Shown one piece after another: positions 33,486-46,322 of a DNA stretch of 64,000 nucleotides. This DNA comes from Epiperipatus broadwayi. Lineage: Eukaryota; Onychophora; Udeonychophora; Euonychophora; Peripatidae. Position numbers and translations under genes: made by a program. Each line of letters opens with the position of its first letter. Position 1 is the stretch's first letter. Under the pieces are notes generated by a model. The model did no database searches. It saw only the letters and a program-made list of their open reading frames with translations, and was not told the DNA's origin. Location of the stretch: NCBI GenBank assembly GCA_028023455.1, contig JAQFVV010012496.1, positions 2,790,001 through 2,854,000 of the forward strand, in the 5' to 3' direction.

Positions 33486-34218
33486 GTACTTGTTAGTTTT
33501 CTGGTAAACCAAGATGGCAGCCAGTATTTTGATAAATATACAGTTTCAGGGGCCCACAAAAATGATTAACAAAAAAAGGCTGCTAGGAAATATATTTAAT
33601 ATTTACATTTTATTTTTTATTATTACTGTTATTTCAAGAAAAGAAATCATTGTGGAAAAAAAATAATTACAATATTAATGCTTTATTTTTTTTTGTTTGC
33701 ATTAATTTATTAACAGAAAAATGAATAATAAAAAAATACAAACACAATATTTACACTTTATGAAGAGATATTCTGTTTAACAAGATTTCACATTGCATTG
33801 CCATTGTGGGAATGTTTTAAATGTAAAGTTCATATTGTAACCATTAATGCACACTTTTCCAGAGAGCAGGATCTCATATCTTTGGAAATACTCCACTGTA
33901 TCACATTCTGTGACAAGAAGTTCCCAAATTTTGATCATGATGACAATTTACCAACAAAAAAAAAAAAATGCTGCCAAAAAGAAACATGCTGAATTGAAAA
34001 ACAAAATACAACAATGTTAAAAGTGTCTTGTCACTTCCATGTTGTAATATAGGTAAATAGAAAAAAATTGAAATAAAGATTCTTAATGAAATTTATTGGA
34101 ATTTATTATTATTATTTTTTAAAAACAAAACTACTAAAAGAGATGGTCAGCAGTTGAAATTGTATATTTATCAAAAACCTGGGCTGCCATCTTGGTTTAC
34201 CAAAAAACTCGTGAGTAC
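33486..34218. mobile_element. Non-autonomous DNA transposon with TA-flanked TIRs
   Basis: Terminal inverted repeats of about 55 bp: GTACTTGTTAGTTTTCTGG on the left and, inverted, CCAAAAAACTCGTGAGTAC on the right. Both continue into GGTAAACCAAGATGGCAGCC and then TTTTGATAAATATACA. TA dinucleotides flank both ends (33484 and 34219), as with Tc1/mariner targets. The 64-codon plus frame at 33798 is inside but resembles no transposase I know, so I call the element non-autonomous. Confidence 0.8.
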
Positions 34219-35026
34219 TAATTAAAATATAATGAAAATTTATTTTCTATCCTTTTACATTTTAATTTGCATTTTATAAACAAGACTTTTAACACATGTA
34301 TATGATATATAAGGACGAACAATATGTACATACTATATAAGTGATCTCCAAGAAAGCAAGTTTTCTGTCTCTGAACATATTTTATTGTTAAAAACCCCAT
34401 AATATCAATGGTATTTTGTTCCTGCTCTACATTATTATTAATTCAAATTATTATTTTATCTAGCATTGACGTGAACTATAAACAAAGATTTAAACATTTT
34501 TTTAATATGCAAAAAAGTAGTAATAGAAGAAAAAAATAAATTACAAAACATTTCTATATCAGTAGATTTACAGATAAAAATTCATACACACACACAAAAG
34601 GCACAAAAAATATAGTATTATACAAAAAAAATCCATTAGTGTGGATTAACCATTAGCCTATTTCTAACACATTTTCACTGAGGACCTTTATATCATCAAG
34701 GTCTATTCTACAACACATGCCCTATCAAAAAAACTAATATCTAGTTTAAATATGTGTATACAGGTATCATAAGACAGATGAAAGCATTTTCCTATTCTTT
34801 TATATATAATTTCTGAGTGTTGTAAAAACAAGTGAACATTCTTGTTTTTTTTAAAAAACACTTATGTAAATATTTTCCTGAAATTTTTAATAAATCTAAC
34901 TCTTATAACCCTGACATAGTTTTTTTTTTTTTAAAAAAAAAGAATGCTTTTAGGAGATATGTTAAACTCTTAGTAATTCTTCAATATGATTTATGCATGA
35001 GTTAATTATCTTAGAAATGGAAGAAA
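34219..35026. other. AT-rich spacer
   Basis: Contains an abrupt T12-A10 junction at 34921-34942 and a CA-rich patch near 34586. No gene recognised. Confidence 0.45.
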
Positions 35027-35813
35027 TCTAGATCCTAGTTTAGGTGACTCACCATTTTGGTTACTAAGTGGAGTCCCAAAACCACCAATGACACAATCAA
35101 ACAATAAAGAATGTCAATAACACCCTAAGCCGATGACACAAAGTGTTCCAGTTATTTTGTTCAATAGTTAAAAAAATTGCAAATTTTCATCCCTAAACCC
35201 ACATAACTGTCATAGAAATAAACATAATCACATGATCAAAAAACACTCAAAATCAAATATCAAAAATATTAGTCATTAGGAAATGCCCTCAAAATTAGTG
35301 TAATAAAAAATGTAAAACAATATTAAAGTATTCTATTTTTAAAATAGTATATCGAATGTATGACAGCATAAATTAATAAACAAAAGGTTTAAAAAAATAT
35401 TAGTACAATCAACAAAACACAAATTAGCTAATAATATTTAACAAAATAAATAATTGAATTACATGGGAAAACATATTAAACATAATTTAAAAATTATCCA
35501 ATGAATCTATGAAAGAATAAAACATAGGCTTATGGTGACAAAGTAAAATTTGATACTTCATCAAAACTATCTTATTAAATGATATGTTACTTGTAATTAT
35601 AAAATATTAAAACCCAAACATTACAGATATTTTATGCACAAAAAAAAAAAAAAAAAATAAAGAACTTTAGCAGAACAAAAAAAAAATGCAGGAAGTAAAA
35701 CATGGAGTGTTATGTGACATCCTTTAGTATTTGATTGTGGTAGCAGTGGTTTTGGGGCTTCCCTTAGAAACTAAAATGGTGGAGAACACCTTCTAAACTA
35801 GTCCCAATTTTTT
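35027..35813. mobile_element. DNA element with ~110-bp TIRs
   Basis: Left 35027-35140 and inverted right 35690-35813 share CCTAGTTTAGGTGACTCACC versus ACTAGTTTAGAAGGTG, and CCCAAAACCACCAATGACAC versus CCCCAAAACCACTGCTACCA. The interior is AT-rich and has no recognisable ORF. Target duplication could not be fixed. The TIR length exceeds that of the neighbouring 33.5-kb element and the ends differ, so it is a separate family. Confidence 0.7.
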
Positions 35814-36591
35814 TTTATTTTAAATAAACACTCTTAAAGTGTTTTTGGACATTATGGATCAAAATATATAAAAAAAAGTCAAGATTTTATACAAAAGCAT
35901 ACACATATTTACAAATACCAATACAATTTGAAAAAGTAGTGTGTATTGTATACTATTTGTTTTTCTTTTTTGATAGTTAAAACATCAGATTTACTACTTG
36001 GATTACCTTTAATTATTAAGACATTTATGTATTTTTTGAAATTCAAATTGTCTTCTTTGTTAATCTGATCTTGCAAACGTTTATAATCAACTATTATCGT
36101 TGATCAGTTTTGCTCAAAGGAGTATTTTTGAAGCTATTTTTATTGTCTACAATAATGAAGCATCTGGCAATATTCTTTGTTTATAATTGGTTTTTTTTTT
36201 TTTGTTACATTCTATTTATTCCAAAGTGAACCTTATTTAATTAACCTGAAATTTAAATTAAAAATCAGTATGACCAGAAATAATTTGTCTCTTTTTCTGA
36301 TTATTAAAATATATGGCTTCCTTATTTAGTACAATGGCTTCTTTACTGTTTTCATGTTCTATGTTTGCTTTCTATAGACAATTTCTGGAAAAATGGGGGA
36401 AAATCCAAAGAATCAATTTACAAAAAAGTTTCAAAGCTACTATTTTTAGTTATAATAAACGATGATTGTTCAAAAGTTTTTAAACTATATTAATAGCCCT
36501 TGTTAATTATTAAAAAGTATTTTGATTTAATAAGGTTTGATTGCAGTATTATCCTCTTTTTTTTTTTCTCTCTCTCTCTATGTATATATAC
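35814..36591. other. AT-rich spacer
   Basis: Has a CT microsatellite at 36568-36579 just before the next foldback. No gene recognised. Confidence 0.45.
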
Positions 36592-37074
36592 GTCAAAATG
36601 ACCCCAAATTGACAACTCAACCAGAGTAGCCAAAAAAAATATAAACTCTAAAACACAACCAATGGTTTCACAGCTGCAAGGAGACTTCTCAAGTGTAAAG
36701 AACTAAAACATAACATCAAATTTATGAAACATTACCCACAATTCCACTTACACCCTGCACACCCTTAATATTAAAAGAACTTTTAAATAAATTAATCACT
36801 TCAGAATCATACATTTTTAATTATTATAAATTTTTATTATTAAAAAAATTTATAATTTTGAAGCAATTAATTTGGTTAAAAGCTCTTTTAATATTAAGGG
36901 GAGTATAGGGTGTAAGTGGAATTATGGGTAACATTTAGTTTAAATATGTTGTTATTTTATAGTTCTTTACACTTGAGATGTCTGCTTGTAGCAGTGAAAC
37001 CATTGGTTGTGTTTTAGAGTTGTTGTTTTTTTGGCTAGTCTGATTGAGTTGTGAATTTGGGGGGTAATTTTGAC
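36592..37074. mobile_element. ~480-bp foldback element
   Basis: Terminal GTCAAAATGACCCC pairs with GGGGTAATTTTGAC at the far end. Arms of about 200 bp include AAAACACAACCAATGGTTTC against AAACCATTGGTTGTGTTTT, and ATTCCACTTACACCCT against AGGGTGTAAGTGGAAT. The centre (about 36800-36870) is A/T-only. Non-coding. Arm identity is fairly high, so it is moderately young. Confidence 0.85.
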
Positions 37075-37439
37075 TATTTTATTGACTAGTTTAGCTTAGG
37101 CTTTTAATGTTTATATATATTTAAATGGCACTATGTTTACAAATATATTATATTTAATATGTATATATATTGTAGCCATTTGCCTACATACCTACATTAA
37201 AAAATAAACAGGTAGTTGGCAGCATGCTCTTCAAGTTTAATTTAGAATTATTTAATAAATGGGGAAATTTTCTTATAATAATAATGGGTAATTGATTCAA
37301 TTAAAAATTTTACTTTTCTTCTCACATGATAATATGAAGATTTTAGACCATTTTCTTTAAATAATTTTAAAACATTTTTTTTATTACCATAATATGTAAT
37401 ATAAATAGTATAAAAAGTTTAAATGTAGTGTTTGTATGT
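37075..37439. other. AT-rich spacer
   Basis: Nothing recognised. Confidence 0.4.
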
Positions 37440-39215
37440 ATATGCCCCCTAACCAGAACACTATTGCTAGAATTATTCAAACATAAATTTATTATTTGCT
37501 ACCTCCTCACAGCCACTCATGCTAGTGGGAGACTTTAACATGTCATATTCTACATTTGTGAATAAATGACTGCAGCTCATCAATAATAGTCATCCACTTA
37601 TGAGTAAAAAATTTCTGACGAACAATTCTGTTTCATTCAATAATGACAGATATTCATCTCCTATAGATCTAGTATTTTACTTACCATCACTTCACCACAC
37701 ACTAAAAATTCACTTAGTCCCCTCTTCTCTTTTAGACCATGCAGTAATAATGAACTTTCTTGATTTAAATTATACATTCCATGTAGTAATACTACACAAA
37801 AGAATAATAAGAATCCTATTATGTACAAGAACAACAAAATTTTTATTCACAGAAATTTACATTTTATTAGCTAAAGTAAACAGTTTAAAAATAAACCCAG
37901 TACAAAAATGGATATTGTTCACACAAATAATATCGCATATTATAAACTATGTCATCCACTACACCACCAACAAAATTCTTAGCCCTTATTGATGAATTAC
38001 ATAAAAGGATAATACAAAGTACTCCAACTGCAGAAAATAATCATCTATTAATTAAACTAAAAAAAAACTTACAAATTCACATGTGATATGTTAAAGGAAT
38101 ACGTTACTACAAAAAAAAAAGTTTTTTATCACAATCACATATCTGGTCCAGACAATACATTCGATGGGCACTAGGTCCACCACCTGCAGCAAGAGTTTCT
38201 TCAGCACTAGTGACTGGAGTTGTGGTTGTCATAGGTGATAATATGCTAACATCAGTCTATAAACACTTCAAAAAAATACTTCAAAATGAGCCAGTATTCA
38301 AACCATCATTTAGCTACTTTGGAATGTCAGTTGATCCAGAAATATTCAAACCTAAAGATTTTATACAAAATTTGGAGATGCCAGATTCATGTGATCCAGG
38401 ATGATAGGTATACCAAAGTTTGTTTTTGCACACTTAGGCCAGTTCACTTCTAGTTATCTTGCAAACATGGCTAACTTTCTGTCAAAAGGGATATATCATA
38501 TTCAGGATATATACCCTATAGCAATCATTCAATTTATGAAAAAACAAACTTCACTGTGTACTTGCAAAACATAAAGCAAATATCTATGGGCCCATTGGAT
38601 ATCAAATTACAAGAAACAATAATAAAAAACAAAATTGAACCATACCTATTATTGCAGACACCATTTGCTAAAAAAAGCTCATTAACAGGGCAAGTAGCTT
38701 TTGTATTCAAAACTGACATTGATACAATGCGAAATGCAAAAATGTACAGCCTGATGGCAGTACAATTGGATATAAGGACTGCTTTTGGTTCGGCACCAAT
38801 TGATGTACTCGTAAAAACAATAGAAAAAACAACAATACCAAAATCAAATTATATTTACTCACAACATGCTAATAAATAGAGAAATATATATAACTCTAAA
38901 TGGGCAAATGTATCTTCCTTTTAATCTATATCAATCAATCCCACAAGGGTCTCCACTTAGTGCATAGCTATTCACCATGTATATAAATCCACTACTTAAT
39001 AACATTGAAAAATGACTCCCAAGGATCTATATACCCATACTTGATCATAATATAACCTGCAAAGCCTACATGGATGATATAAGTTTTTCTAACAACTAAA
39101 AAAAACATTAACCGATATATTACATGAATACACTTGCACCTATAAACTAGAATTTAACTTTGATAAAACATGTGCATGGTATATGTATATATACAGGAAA
39201 AACCCCTATAAATGT
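37440..39215 (+). pseudogene. APE-type LINE, endonuclease and RT
   Basis: Plus-strand frames run in the order of a non-LTR polyprotein. At 37510-37545 LVGDFN-like codons (PLMLVGDFN) mark the endonuclease. At 37630-37760 SPIDLVFYLPSL and LLDHAVI correspond to its I-D-L and S-D-H motifs (Ser lost, Asp-His kept). At 38690-38830 LDIRTAFGSAPIDVLVKTIE is the RT palm F-D motif, damaged. At 38940 SIPQGSPLSA is the Q-G-x-P-L-S motif and at 39065 KAYMDDISF is the A-x-x-D-D site, still intact. The ORF continues beyond an inserted foldback at 39.2 kb. Confidence 0.75.
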
Positions 39216-39225
39216 ATTTGTCTGA

Positions 39226-39510
39226 AGGTTTGTAATGATGGTATATTATAAGATGTGATATGTTGGACTATTTCCATCATTTATGACTGAATGTTGAATG
39301 TATAGAAAATTTTAAACTTTCCAAATACAAACAACTTGTTAGTAATAACACACAAATAGACAATACTAACCTGTATTGTCTATTTGTGTGTTATTACTAA
39401 TAAGTTGTTTGTATTTGGAAAGTTTAAATAAAGTTTAAAATTTTCTATACATTCAACATTCTCACATAAATGATGGAAGTAGTCCAATATATCACAACCT
39501 ACAAATGTAT
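39226..39510. mobile_element. Family A-type inverted dimer in LINE
   Basis: Two arms of about 140-150 bp meet at a centre near 39370 where GACAATA faces TATTGTC. Landmarks in each arm, GTTAGTAATAACACACAAAT, TTTCCAAATACAAACAACTT and ACTATTTCCATCATTTATG, are the family A tail. No tRNA-like head remains. The sequence AAATGTATTT lies just outside both ends (39206 and 39498), consistent with a target duplication. It interrupts a plus-strand LINE and is therefore younger. Confidence 0.8.
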
Positions 39511-40520
39511 TTCAGAATAAACTTACAGTTTATTTAGGATTCCCCTTTCACTTGAGTTATATGATTATGGGAAGGCAAATACAAAACAAACTAATTGAAA
39601 CAACAGAATGAATTATATCCTCCCTCTCAAAAACATATCTTTCTCTATACTCAAAAGAATCACTTATAAACATACTGACTATTACAAAAATTACTTATTA
39701 TACACCGATTATAGTCATTACAAAATCCTTTACATCAAAGATTTATTCACTTTGTAGAAAACTTTATGGGGAAGACAAATACAGGCCATCTCATTCAGGC
39801 AAATGCAGTATCATAGCAATCTAAATGAATTAGGACTATATTCTATTCATGTATTTACAATACAAAATACTATTAATCTTTTATCATCCATGACAAAAAT
39901 AATACCCACATTTAGAAGTCACTCTTAAAATAACACCTACAGACAAACCTCCTCCATGCACAAAATATCTGCATACAATCTTAGAACCTATTATATCAAT
40001 ATCTAATCCCACCATAACTTTCCCATAAGACAAATGATGCTACTGGACTACCTATGTACTTCTACACACAAACACAAAATATAACTAAGACTTGCCAATA
40101 CTAGGCATTAATATTAACCTGCTAATATATAGATTTAAATATTGGACACATTGACGCTATATGTGAGTTGTGCCACAGATCAGAAAAGAACTAAAAGCAT
40201 GTATTCTTTGAGTGTAGTAGCCTACAATACAATCAATCTTATATTATAAAAATTTATCAGAAAAAAAATCCCACTATAAGTTCAATTATAGTCTTTTCCA
40301 AATGCTTGCTCTGCAGAAATAAGTACATCATTTATACTATATACATTATGAACAAGGTGCACTCATCTTTATAATAGTAATGCAAGAAATTTTAACACTT
40401 TTAAAAACAAATTAAGAGACAATAAAACAAAAAGATAAAAAAATCATCCATCAGACATTTTCGCAGACACTAGGTCAATTGTCCATCAGTGCTCTAACCT
40501 CTAGTGAGATGTACTTTCTG
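39511..40520 (+). pseudogene. APE-type LINE, C-terminal part
   Basis: Continues the LINE after the foldback. At 40120-40205 the frame gives LNIGHIDAICELCH and then HVFFEC, the C-x2-C-x-H-x4-C zinc-knuckle-like tail of I/R1/Jockey-type LINEs. Intervening frames are broken. The 3' end is not sharply defined; no poly-A tail stands out from the AT-rich flank. Confidence 0.65.
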
Positions 40521-41344
40521 TTTCCTATTTTATTGTAAATGTTTTTAATAATAGTATAATTCACTAAATGCTATTGAAAATACTTATTGTAGTAGTCTTT
40601 GATTAGTTCTGTATTAATTTTTTTTCTTTTAAACTGAAATATCTGTGGTGTGTAAATATATATATTCCCTTTAAACTGAAATATCTGCAGTTACATATTT
40701 CCTCCAATAAAGTTCCTTCTAAAACTAAATGTTTGTAAAAGACAAAGTATGAAATCAGACAAAAAATTTCTTTTGTTCCTTTCTTCAGTAATTATAATTA
40801 ATTACTAGTTTTAATTTTTATCTTTGAAAATGTATTAAGAGAATTTGTTTTTTCTTCAGTAAATTACTTCATAAATTTTAATTCTAAGTTTGAAGAGAGA
40901 TAAAGCAAATAAAATTTTATGTTTAGCAAATTTAAAAATAAATAAATATGATTTTAACATATTCTTAAAATTTTACTTTAATTAATCAAATTATTTTTTG
41001 CTTTCTTTTCATTTTCTCTTTCCAAAAGAAAAGATAGTGTTTATCAAATCAGTCTAATTATCTGGTTTTCTTTTGGAAAGAATATTTTTTAATTAAAAAA
41101 AAGGAATATCATAATTTTTATGATTTTAATTTTTGATTTGTTTTTCAATGTCAATGTTGAAGGCGGAAAATAACTGAACCATTGTATTTGTAAAAATTGA
41201 TCTAATTGGTTATTACTAATTGTATCATGTTGAAGATATATTACAATTGGCTTGAAGCAGGGTTGTTCCAAAATTATAAAAAAAAGAGTATGGGTAAATC
41301 ATTAGATCTAAGTGTCTTGTGAGAAGCAATCAGTCTTGCTTGGG
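40521..41344. other. AT-rich spacer
   Basis: A loose inverted pair TTTCCAAAAGAAAA / TTTTCTTTTGGAAA (41020-41080) is seen. No gene recognised. Confidence 0.4.
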
Positions 41345-41535
41345 CTACCTGTTGAAGAGGACAGGAGAAAAGTCTTGATCAAGCTGCTGAAGACAGGAGA
41401 AAAAAGTATTGGATTGAGCTGCTGAAGGAAACAGTAAGAGAAAAGAAATTCCCGACTTAGCTGCTAAAGAAAAAGCAGAAATCTTGACCAAGCTTTTGAG
41501 TAGAACAGCAGAAGTTTTAAGCAAGCTGTTAGCAC
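41345..41535. repeat. Degenerate minisatellite, ~45-bp unit
   Basis: Four to five imperfect units repeat a pattern of AGCTGCTGAAG, ACAGGAGAAAA and TCTTGATCAAGC. The units are purine-rich on the plus strand. Non-coding. Confidence 0.65.
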
Positions 41536-43654
41536 ATGGATTTTAGAAAATGTTTTCTACAATGAAAACTATGTGCTAAGACATCTACAAGCTAGACATC
41601 ATCTTCTTTCAAGTACTTACATCTCTAGAAAATATAAAGTAGTTACCCCTGAAGTAATCTGCAACATTGTCTCCAGCTAAGAATAAGAGCTTTGAATGTT
41701 AGCCTCACTAAAAAAAATTTATTGGAAAGTGGATATATTTTTGCTATTTGTTAACATAAAATACAGCACATTAAAAAGAGACAAATTATCCATGTACATT
41801 GTGTAGAAGCCTTCAAGAAAACACACCTACAAAAACTGGAAGTTATAATTGCCAAAGAAGGACTCCAAAGAAAAACAAAACCATGACTAAAGTTATTTTT
41901 TATGTCCATATTGTATTTTTTCATTTATATAAAAAAGGATTTTTTTTTTTTTATAAAAGTAATAATTTAACATTAAATTAAACATAGCTCAATGTATAGG
42001 CAAACAAAAGGAGTAAATTACCCTTCCCCAGTCTATGACTTAAAAGCATTGAACAAAGGATCAAGAATAGAATGAATCTACCTATTCCTGGTTGGTCTGA
42101 TGTTTATGAGCATATGTTTGTCAATACTGTTGATAATTCAGAGTAAAATTAATTTATCAACCAGATGGAATATGGCACTTAAGAATTATTAAACTCACAA
42201 TTAATTATACAAGGCGGGAAATCACCTTTAATAATTTCATAACCGTTATAATTGATAATTTTGAATAATTTCATTATTTAATATTTTTTATGAAACGTCT
42301 TTTTTAATGCATTCAGTTTTCTTCTTTTGGGAAAATTTAATTTTTTTAAATTATTACTTTTTTTTTTTTAAACATGTTTTTCTTTTCTTTCATTTACCCC
42401 CCCCCCCCAACTTAACAAATGACTAATTAAGCTATGTTAAAAATTGTTACAACTGATTTAAAAATGTTGATTTTCCAACTTTTGTTATTTAAAGAAATAA
42501 ATCAATCAAAGCAAAAGTTAATTAATTTAATGAATAGAAATCAAATGGTTAATTATAATTTTTACAAACTATATATTTTTTTGATAATATGAATAAATTT
42601 AAATTTTCACATCACATCATTTTCTAATTTTTTTTATTGTTAATCAATTAGTGTAGTAAAGAATCTTTTAAAATCTATTGTTAATAATTTTATTCCTCCA
42701 GCTATTTGTTACATGGATTGGCAAGTGTATGATTTGAGTTCAATCTCAGTAAAGCTATTTAATTATAGTAGAGTAAAACTATAAATTATTTAAAATTAAT
42801 TTTTTCATTTCCAGACCAATAAAACATTGTTGTAAAAAACATATAAGTTAAACTTTATTAATCTATGCTTGGTTCAAGATGAAAAATTTGTATTATTAAT
42901 TTAAAGAATAATAAAAATTACCAATATATTTTTAAATATATGGGTGTACATATTTTGATATATATAATATATGCAACCCAAATTAAAAGAAATGCAACTC
43001 AAATGACATGATTTAGTTAAAAATTGATAATAAAGATGCAATGTAGGAGAGATAGAAGGCCTTTTCACACCCACAATAAATGCGTAATGGTGCGGTGATG
43101 TCAAATTGAAAAAAGATAATTCCTGTGAGTATACATGAAAACATATTTTTTTTTATCAATGTGATCTTTTTTTTAGTAATACTTTGACATTTTCAGTTAT
43201 TGTCTACATTTCTTTCTAACAAAAGTCAGGATAAATAACAACAATAAAAGCCTAATAATTAATATGTATTTTTTTTTTCTTTTGTAATTTTGGTTTAATT
43301 TCTTTATAAAAAAAACGTTTATATATAAAAAAAGACATTTATTAGCACTTCTCTAAAAATACCAGCATACTTTGCAATCACGTGGTACATTTTTGGAGCA
43401 AAATTTTTTACTGTAGATCTCCATTTTTTGTGGTAATAGTATATGTAAAAACTTTGGTTTTGACACAAATTCCTGTTATATATTACACGGTAAGTATCGT
43501 AGGAATATAGTTAATGTATTTTTATCCCAATTATTTAAAAATCAAAATCATTTACTATTTGTTTGGAGTATATTTAAACTAACTGTTTTTTTGATTAATG
43601 GCGTCATTATTCTAATATCACAAATCACATTTTATTTTTTATTTTAAATGTCGT
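41536..43654. other. Long AT-rich stretch
   Basis: No recognised gene. It contains a pure C12 run at 42397-42408 and a weak B-box-like GAGTTCAATCTCA at 42738 without a convincing A box. The remaining frames are short and low in complexity. Confidence 0.45.
42397..42408. repeat. Poly-C run (12)
   Basis: Pure homopolymer in AT-rich DNA. Confidence 0.95.
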
Positions 43655-43990
43655 TCTTAAAAGTTGTTAGTGTTGAAAGTCGTACATATTTATGAAAGTC
43701 GACTTGTTAATGTTGAAAGTTGTACATATTTGTGAAAGTCACATTTTTTTTTTTTTTGAAAACTTGTTCATGTTGAAATTTGATTTTAAATGTCATTGTT
43801 AAAAAGTTGTTAGTGTTGAAAGTCACATTTTTTTTTTTTGAAACTTGTTAATGTTGAAAGTCTTACATATTTATGAAAGTCATATATTTTTTTTTAAACT
43901 TGTTAATATTGAAAGTAGTACATATTTGTGAAAATCAAATTTTTTTTTTTGGAAACTCAGTGTTGAAAGTCGTACATATTTGAATGCATT
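43655..43990. repeat. Minisatellite, ~45-70-bp units
   Basis: About six units carry TTGTTAATGTTGAAAGTCG, TACATATTTATGAAAGTC and a T-run of variable length. Unit length changes mainly through the T-run, pointing to slippage. Non-coding. Confidence 0.85.
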
Positions 43991-44057
43991 TGTTATTGAA
44001 AATGATCTATATATTTATTATGTTTTACTATTTTTTTACTTTTACTTATTTTTAGTT

Positions 44058-44328
44058 CTGCAACATGGAGCATGTATTAGACCTACTGCGCATGTTCACA
44101 TTCATATCAACTTGCCGGTAACATTGTAATTCTTGTCAAAATACGATGTACAAGATCCGTGTACACGTTCTTTTTTTTTTTTTTTGCTGAAAAAAGTCAT
44201 GTACAAGATCCATGCACACATTATTTTGGTCAGATCACAGGATTACAAAGTTATCAGCAGATTGATACAAATGTGAACAAGTGCAATAGGTCTAATACAT
44301 GCTCCGTGTTGCAGCTTTAATACTAAAA
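44058..44328. mobile_element. ~270-bp foldback with internal duplication
   Basis: Arms pair TGCAACATGGAGCATGTATT (44058) with its inverse ending GCTCCGTGTTGCA (about 44316), continuing through AGACCTACTGC and TTCACATTCATATC. The centre holds two direct copies of ATGTACAAGATCC (44148 and 44201) around a T15 run. Less AT-rich than the surroundings. Class unknown. Confidence 0.8.
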
Positions 44329-46322
44329 TACCGTATTTTGATAATATAAACTATGATTTTTGATCATAGACTAAAATGAGCTAATTTAGTTTTTTTTTTT
44401 TTTACATACAAACTCTTTTATCTCACTAAAACAATATTATTCTTAATGACTAAAAATAATTCATGAATAAATGATATGTAATGTAATAATTTCAAGCAGC
44501 TAAAATTAACATACACATAAATCCATGCATATAATGTTTATATAAAATTGTAGACACATTCACTAATAAATTAAATTTTATTGATATTAGCCATAAAAAT
44601 TTGTACAGATGTAAGATATTTAATTTTCAGATTTGTAATATCTGAAATTAACTGTCAAATATATATATATGCATGAACTTTGCCTGAAGATATCTCTTGA
44701 TTATCATCAGCAACAGTTTACCATTGCCTGCGGTTATTTATAACTAATTAATTGGGAAGACATAACAACTTCCCACCACTCCAACAACATAGCTTTGAAT
44801 CTGGACCAGTTAAAATTTTACTTGTTTATTTATTTTCACTTCTCATTCAAGCTTATGATTGGTTTTTCAGGTATCCAGTTCGCCTATTTTTATTTCATTA
44901 ACCATTCAATATACATCAGTAAATGGGTATCTAATTATTTTTAGCTAAAGAGCAAAACATTCATGGGAAAATGCTTAAAAAATCATCATATCCCAGAAAG
45001 TGACAATTCTGATGTCTTCTCCTTCACTGTTAAAAAATTGCAGAAACTTTTGTCTTCAGTAATGTTCATTTATCTAATATTTAAAGTTACACACACAGAA
45101 AATGAATTTTATTATACTATCATGGTAAACCTAAAGAATGCATGTAAATATGACTTTATATTTATTTATTTCATAATTATTTTAGCAAATAAATAAAAAA
45201 TTAGATTTTAAAAATTAAATAAGGTGATAGATTAATAAGAAATTATATAGTATATAAAAGACACAACAAATAAACCAATGCCATTTTGAAAAATGTTTCC
45301 TTGAAAAATAGGAGTAGTGAAAGTCCATTATTCTTAAAATAGAATAAACTAATTTATAAATTAATGCCAGCACAAAAATTCAGTTCAAAATAGAAAAACT
45401 GATGCTAACACACCTGCTTTCTGTTGCACAAAGAAACCCACTGACCATTAGAGATCTTTGTAATACGGCAGCTGACCGACTCTGAGATCCCCCCCCCCCC
45501 CCAATTCTTTTTAATTATTATTTCTAGTTTACTTTTTTTCTTCTAGTTTATTTTCATTTTTTCAGTAAGAAAACGTATTCGAGGTGCAACAATTGATATT
45601 TATAACAATAATTAGATGGAGTTTATTTAATAATAATGTCAATAACCAGAGCAATGATATAAATTCTTTAAATAATTAATAACAAAAACAATAGCGATAA
45701 TAATAATTTGGCTGTCAAATATATAAAAAAAACAACAACATTGTCAGTAATTAAAATACCTCAATAATATACCAATATAATAACAATACTGAAGATAATA
45801 AATAATAGCTAACTGAAAAATGCTCGTAAATACTAAGAATGAATATAATAGTCATCTCAGTTAAAATGATAGAATTCCAATTTCCAGAAATATTGATCAT
45901 AAAAATATAACACTATTCTATCCCTATTTACATAATTATATTCACTTGTTACAGAAGTGGTCTATTATTGTGATTCCACACCAGTTCACATCTACTGCAG
46001 CTGCTGCTACTATAAACAGCATTTTCATTGAGGAAAAAAATGTTCTTTTTGTTTCGAAATAAATACTTTCTTTATATGATATTAATAGTCAAATAGAAGA
46101 AAATTTTCAATATAGAACAACGGGTACAATCCCTGCCATTAATTTGGAAAATCAGTGATCTTCCTGGCAATTAATCACCAGAAAAGAATAGGATTAATGC
46201 AGGAAATTGTTAATCTCCTCACACCCTAAAAACAAGCCAGACATCGTCAAAAATTGTTTTTTTTTTTTTTTAAATTATTCCATCTAACTTTTGACTTTTA
46301 AATAAAAAAGAAAACTACTTGC
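44329..46322. other. AT-rich intronic-type sequence
   Basis: The 77-codon plus frame at 44963 has no recognised family. A C14 run lies at 45489-45502. No dispersed repeat recognised. Confidence 0.4.
45489..45502. repeat. Poly-C run (14)
   Basis: The longest pure C run in the window. Confidence 0.95.

Noticed and set aside
33798-33992. 64-codon frame as a transposase
   Set aside because: No D-D-E/D spacing or helix-turn-helix pattern; it ends in a poly-Lys tract derived from poly-A.
37600-37992. 130-codon plus frame as a host gene
   Set aside because: It matches the LINE endonuclease C-terminus and sits in order with RT motifs downstream, so it belongs to a dead LINE.
42720-42765. tRNA-like GAGTTCAATCTCA
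   Set aside because: The A box and cloverleaf stems cannot be found; a match to a short B box alone is expected by chance in 64 kb.
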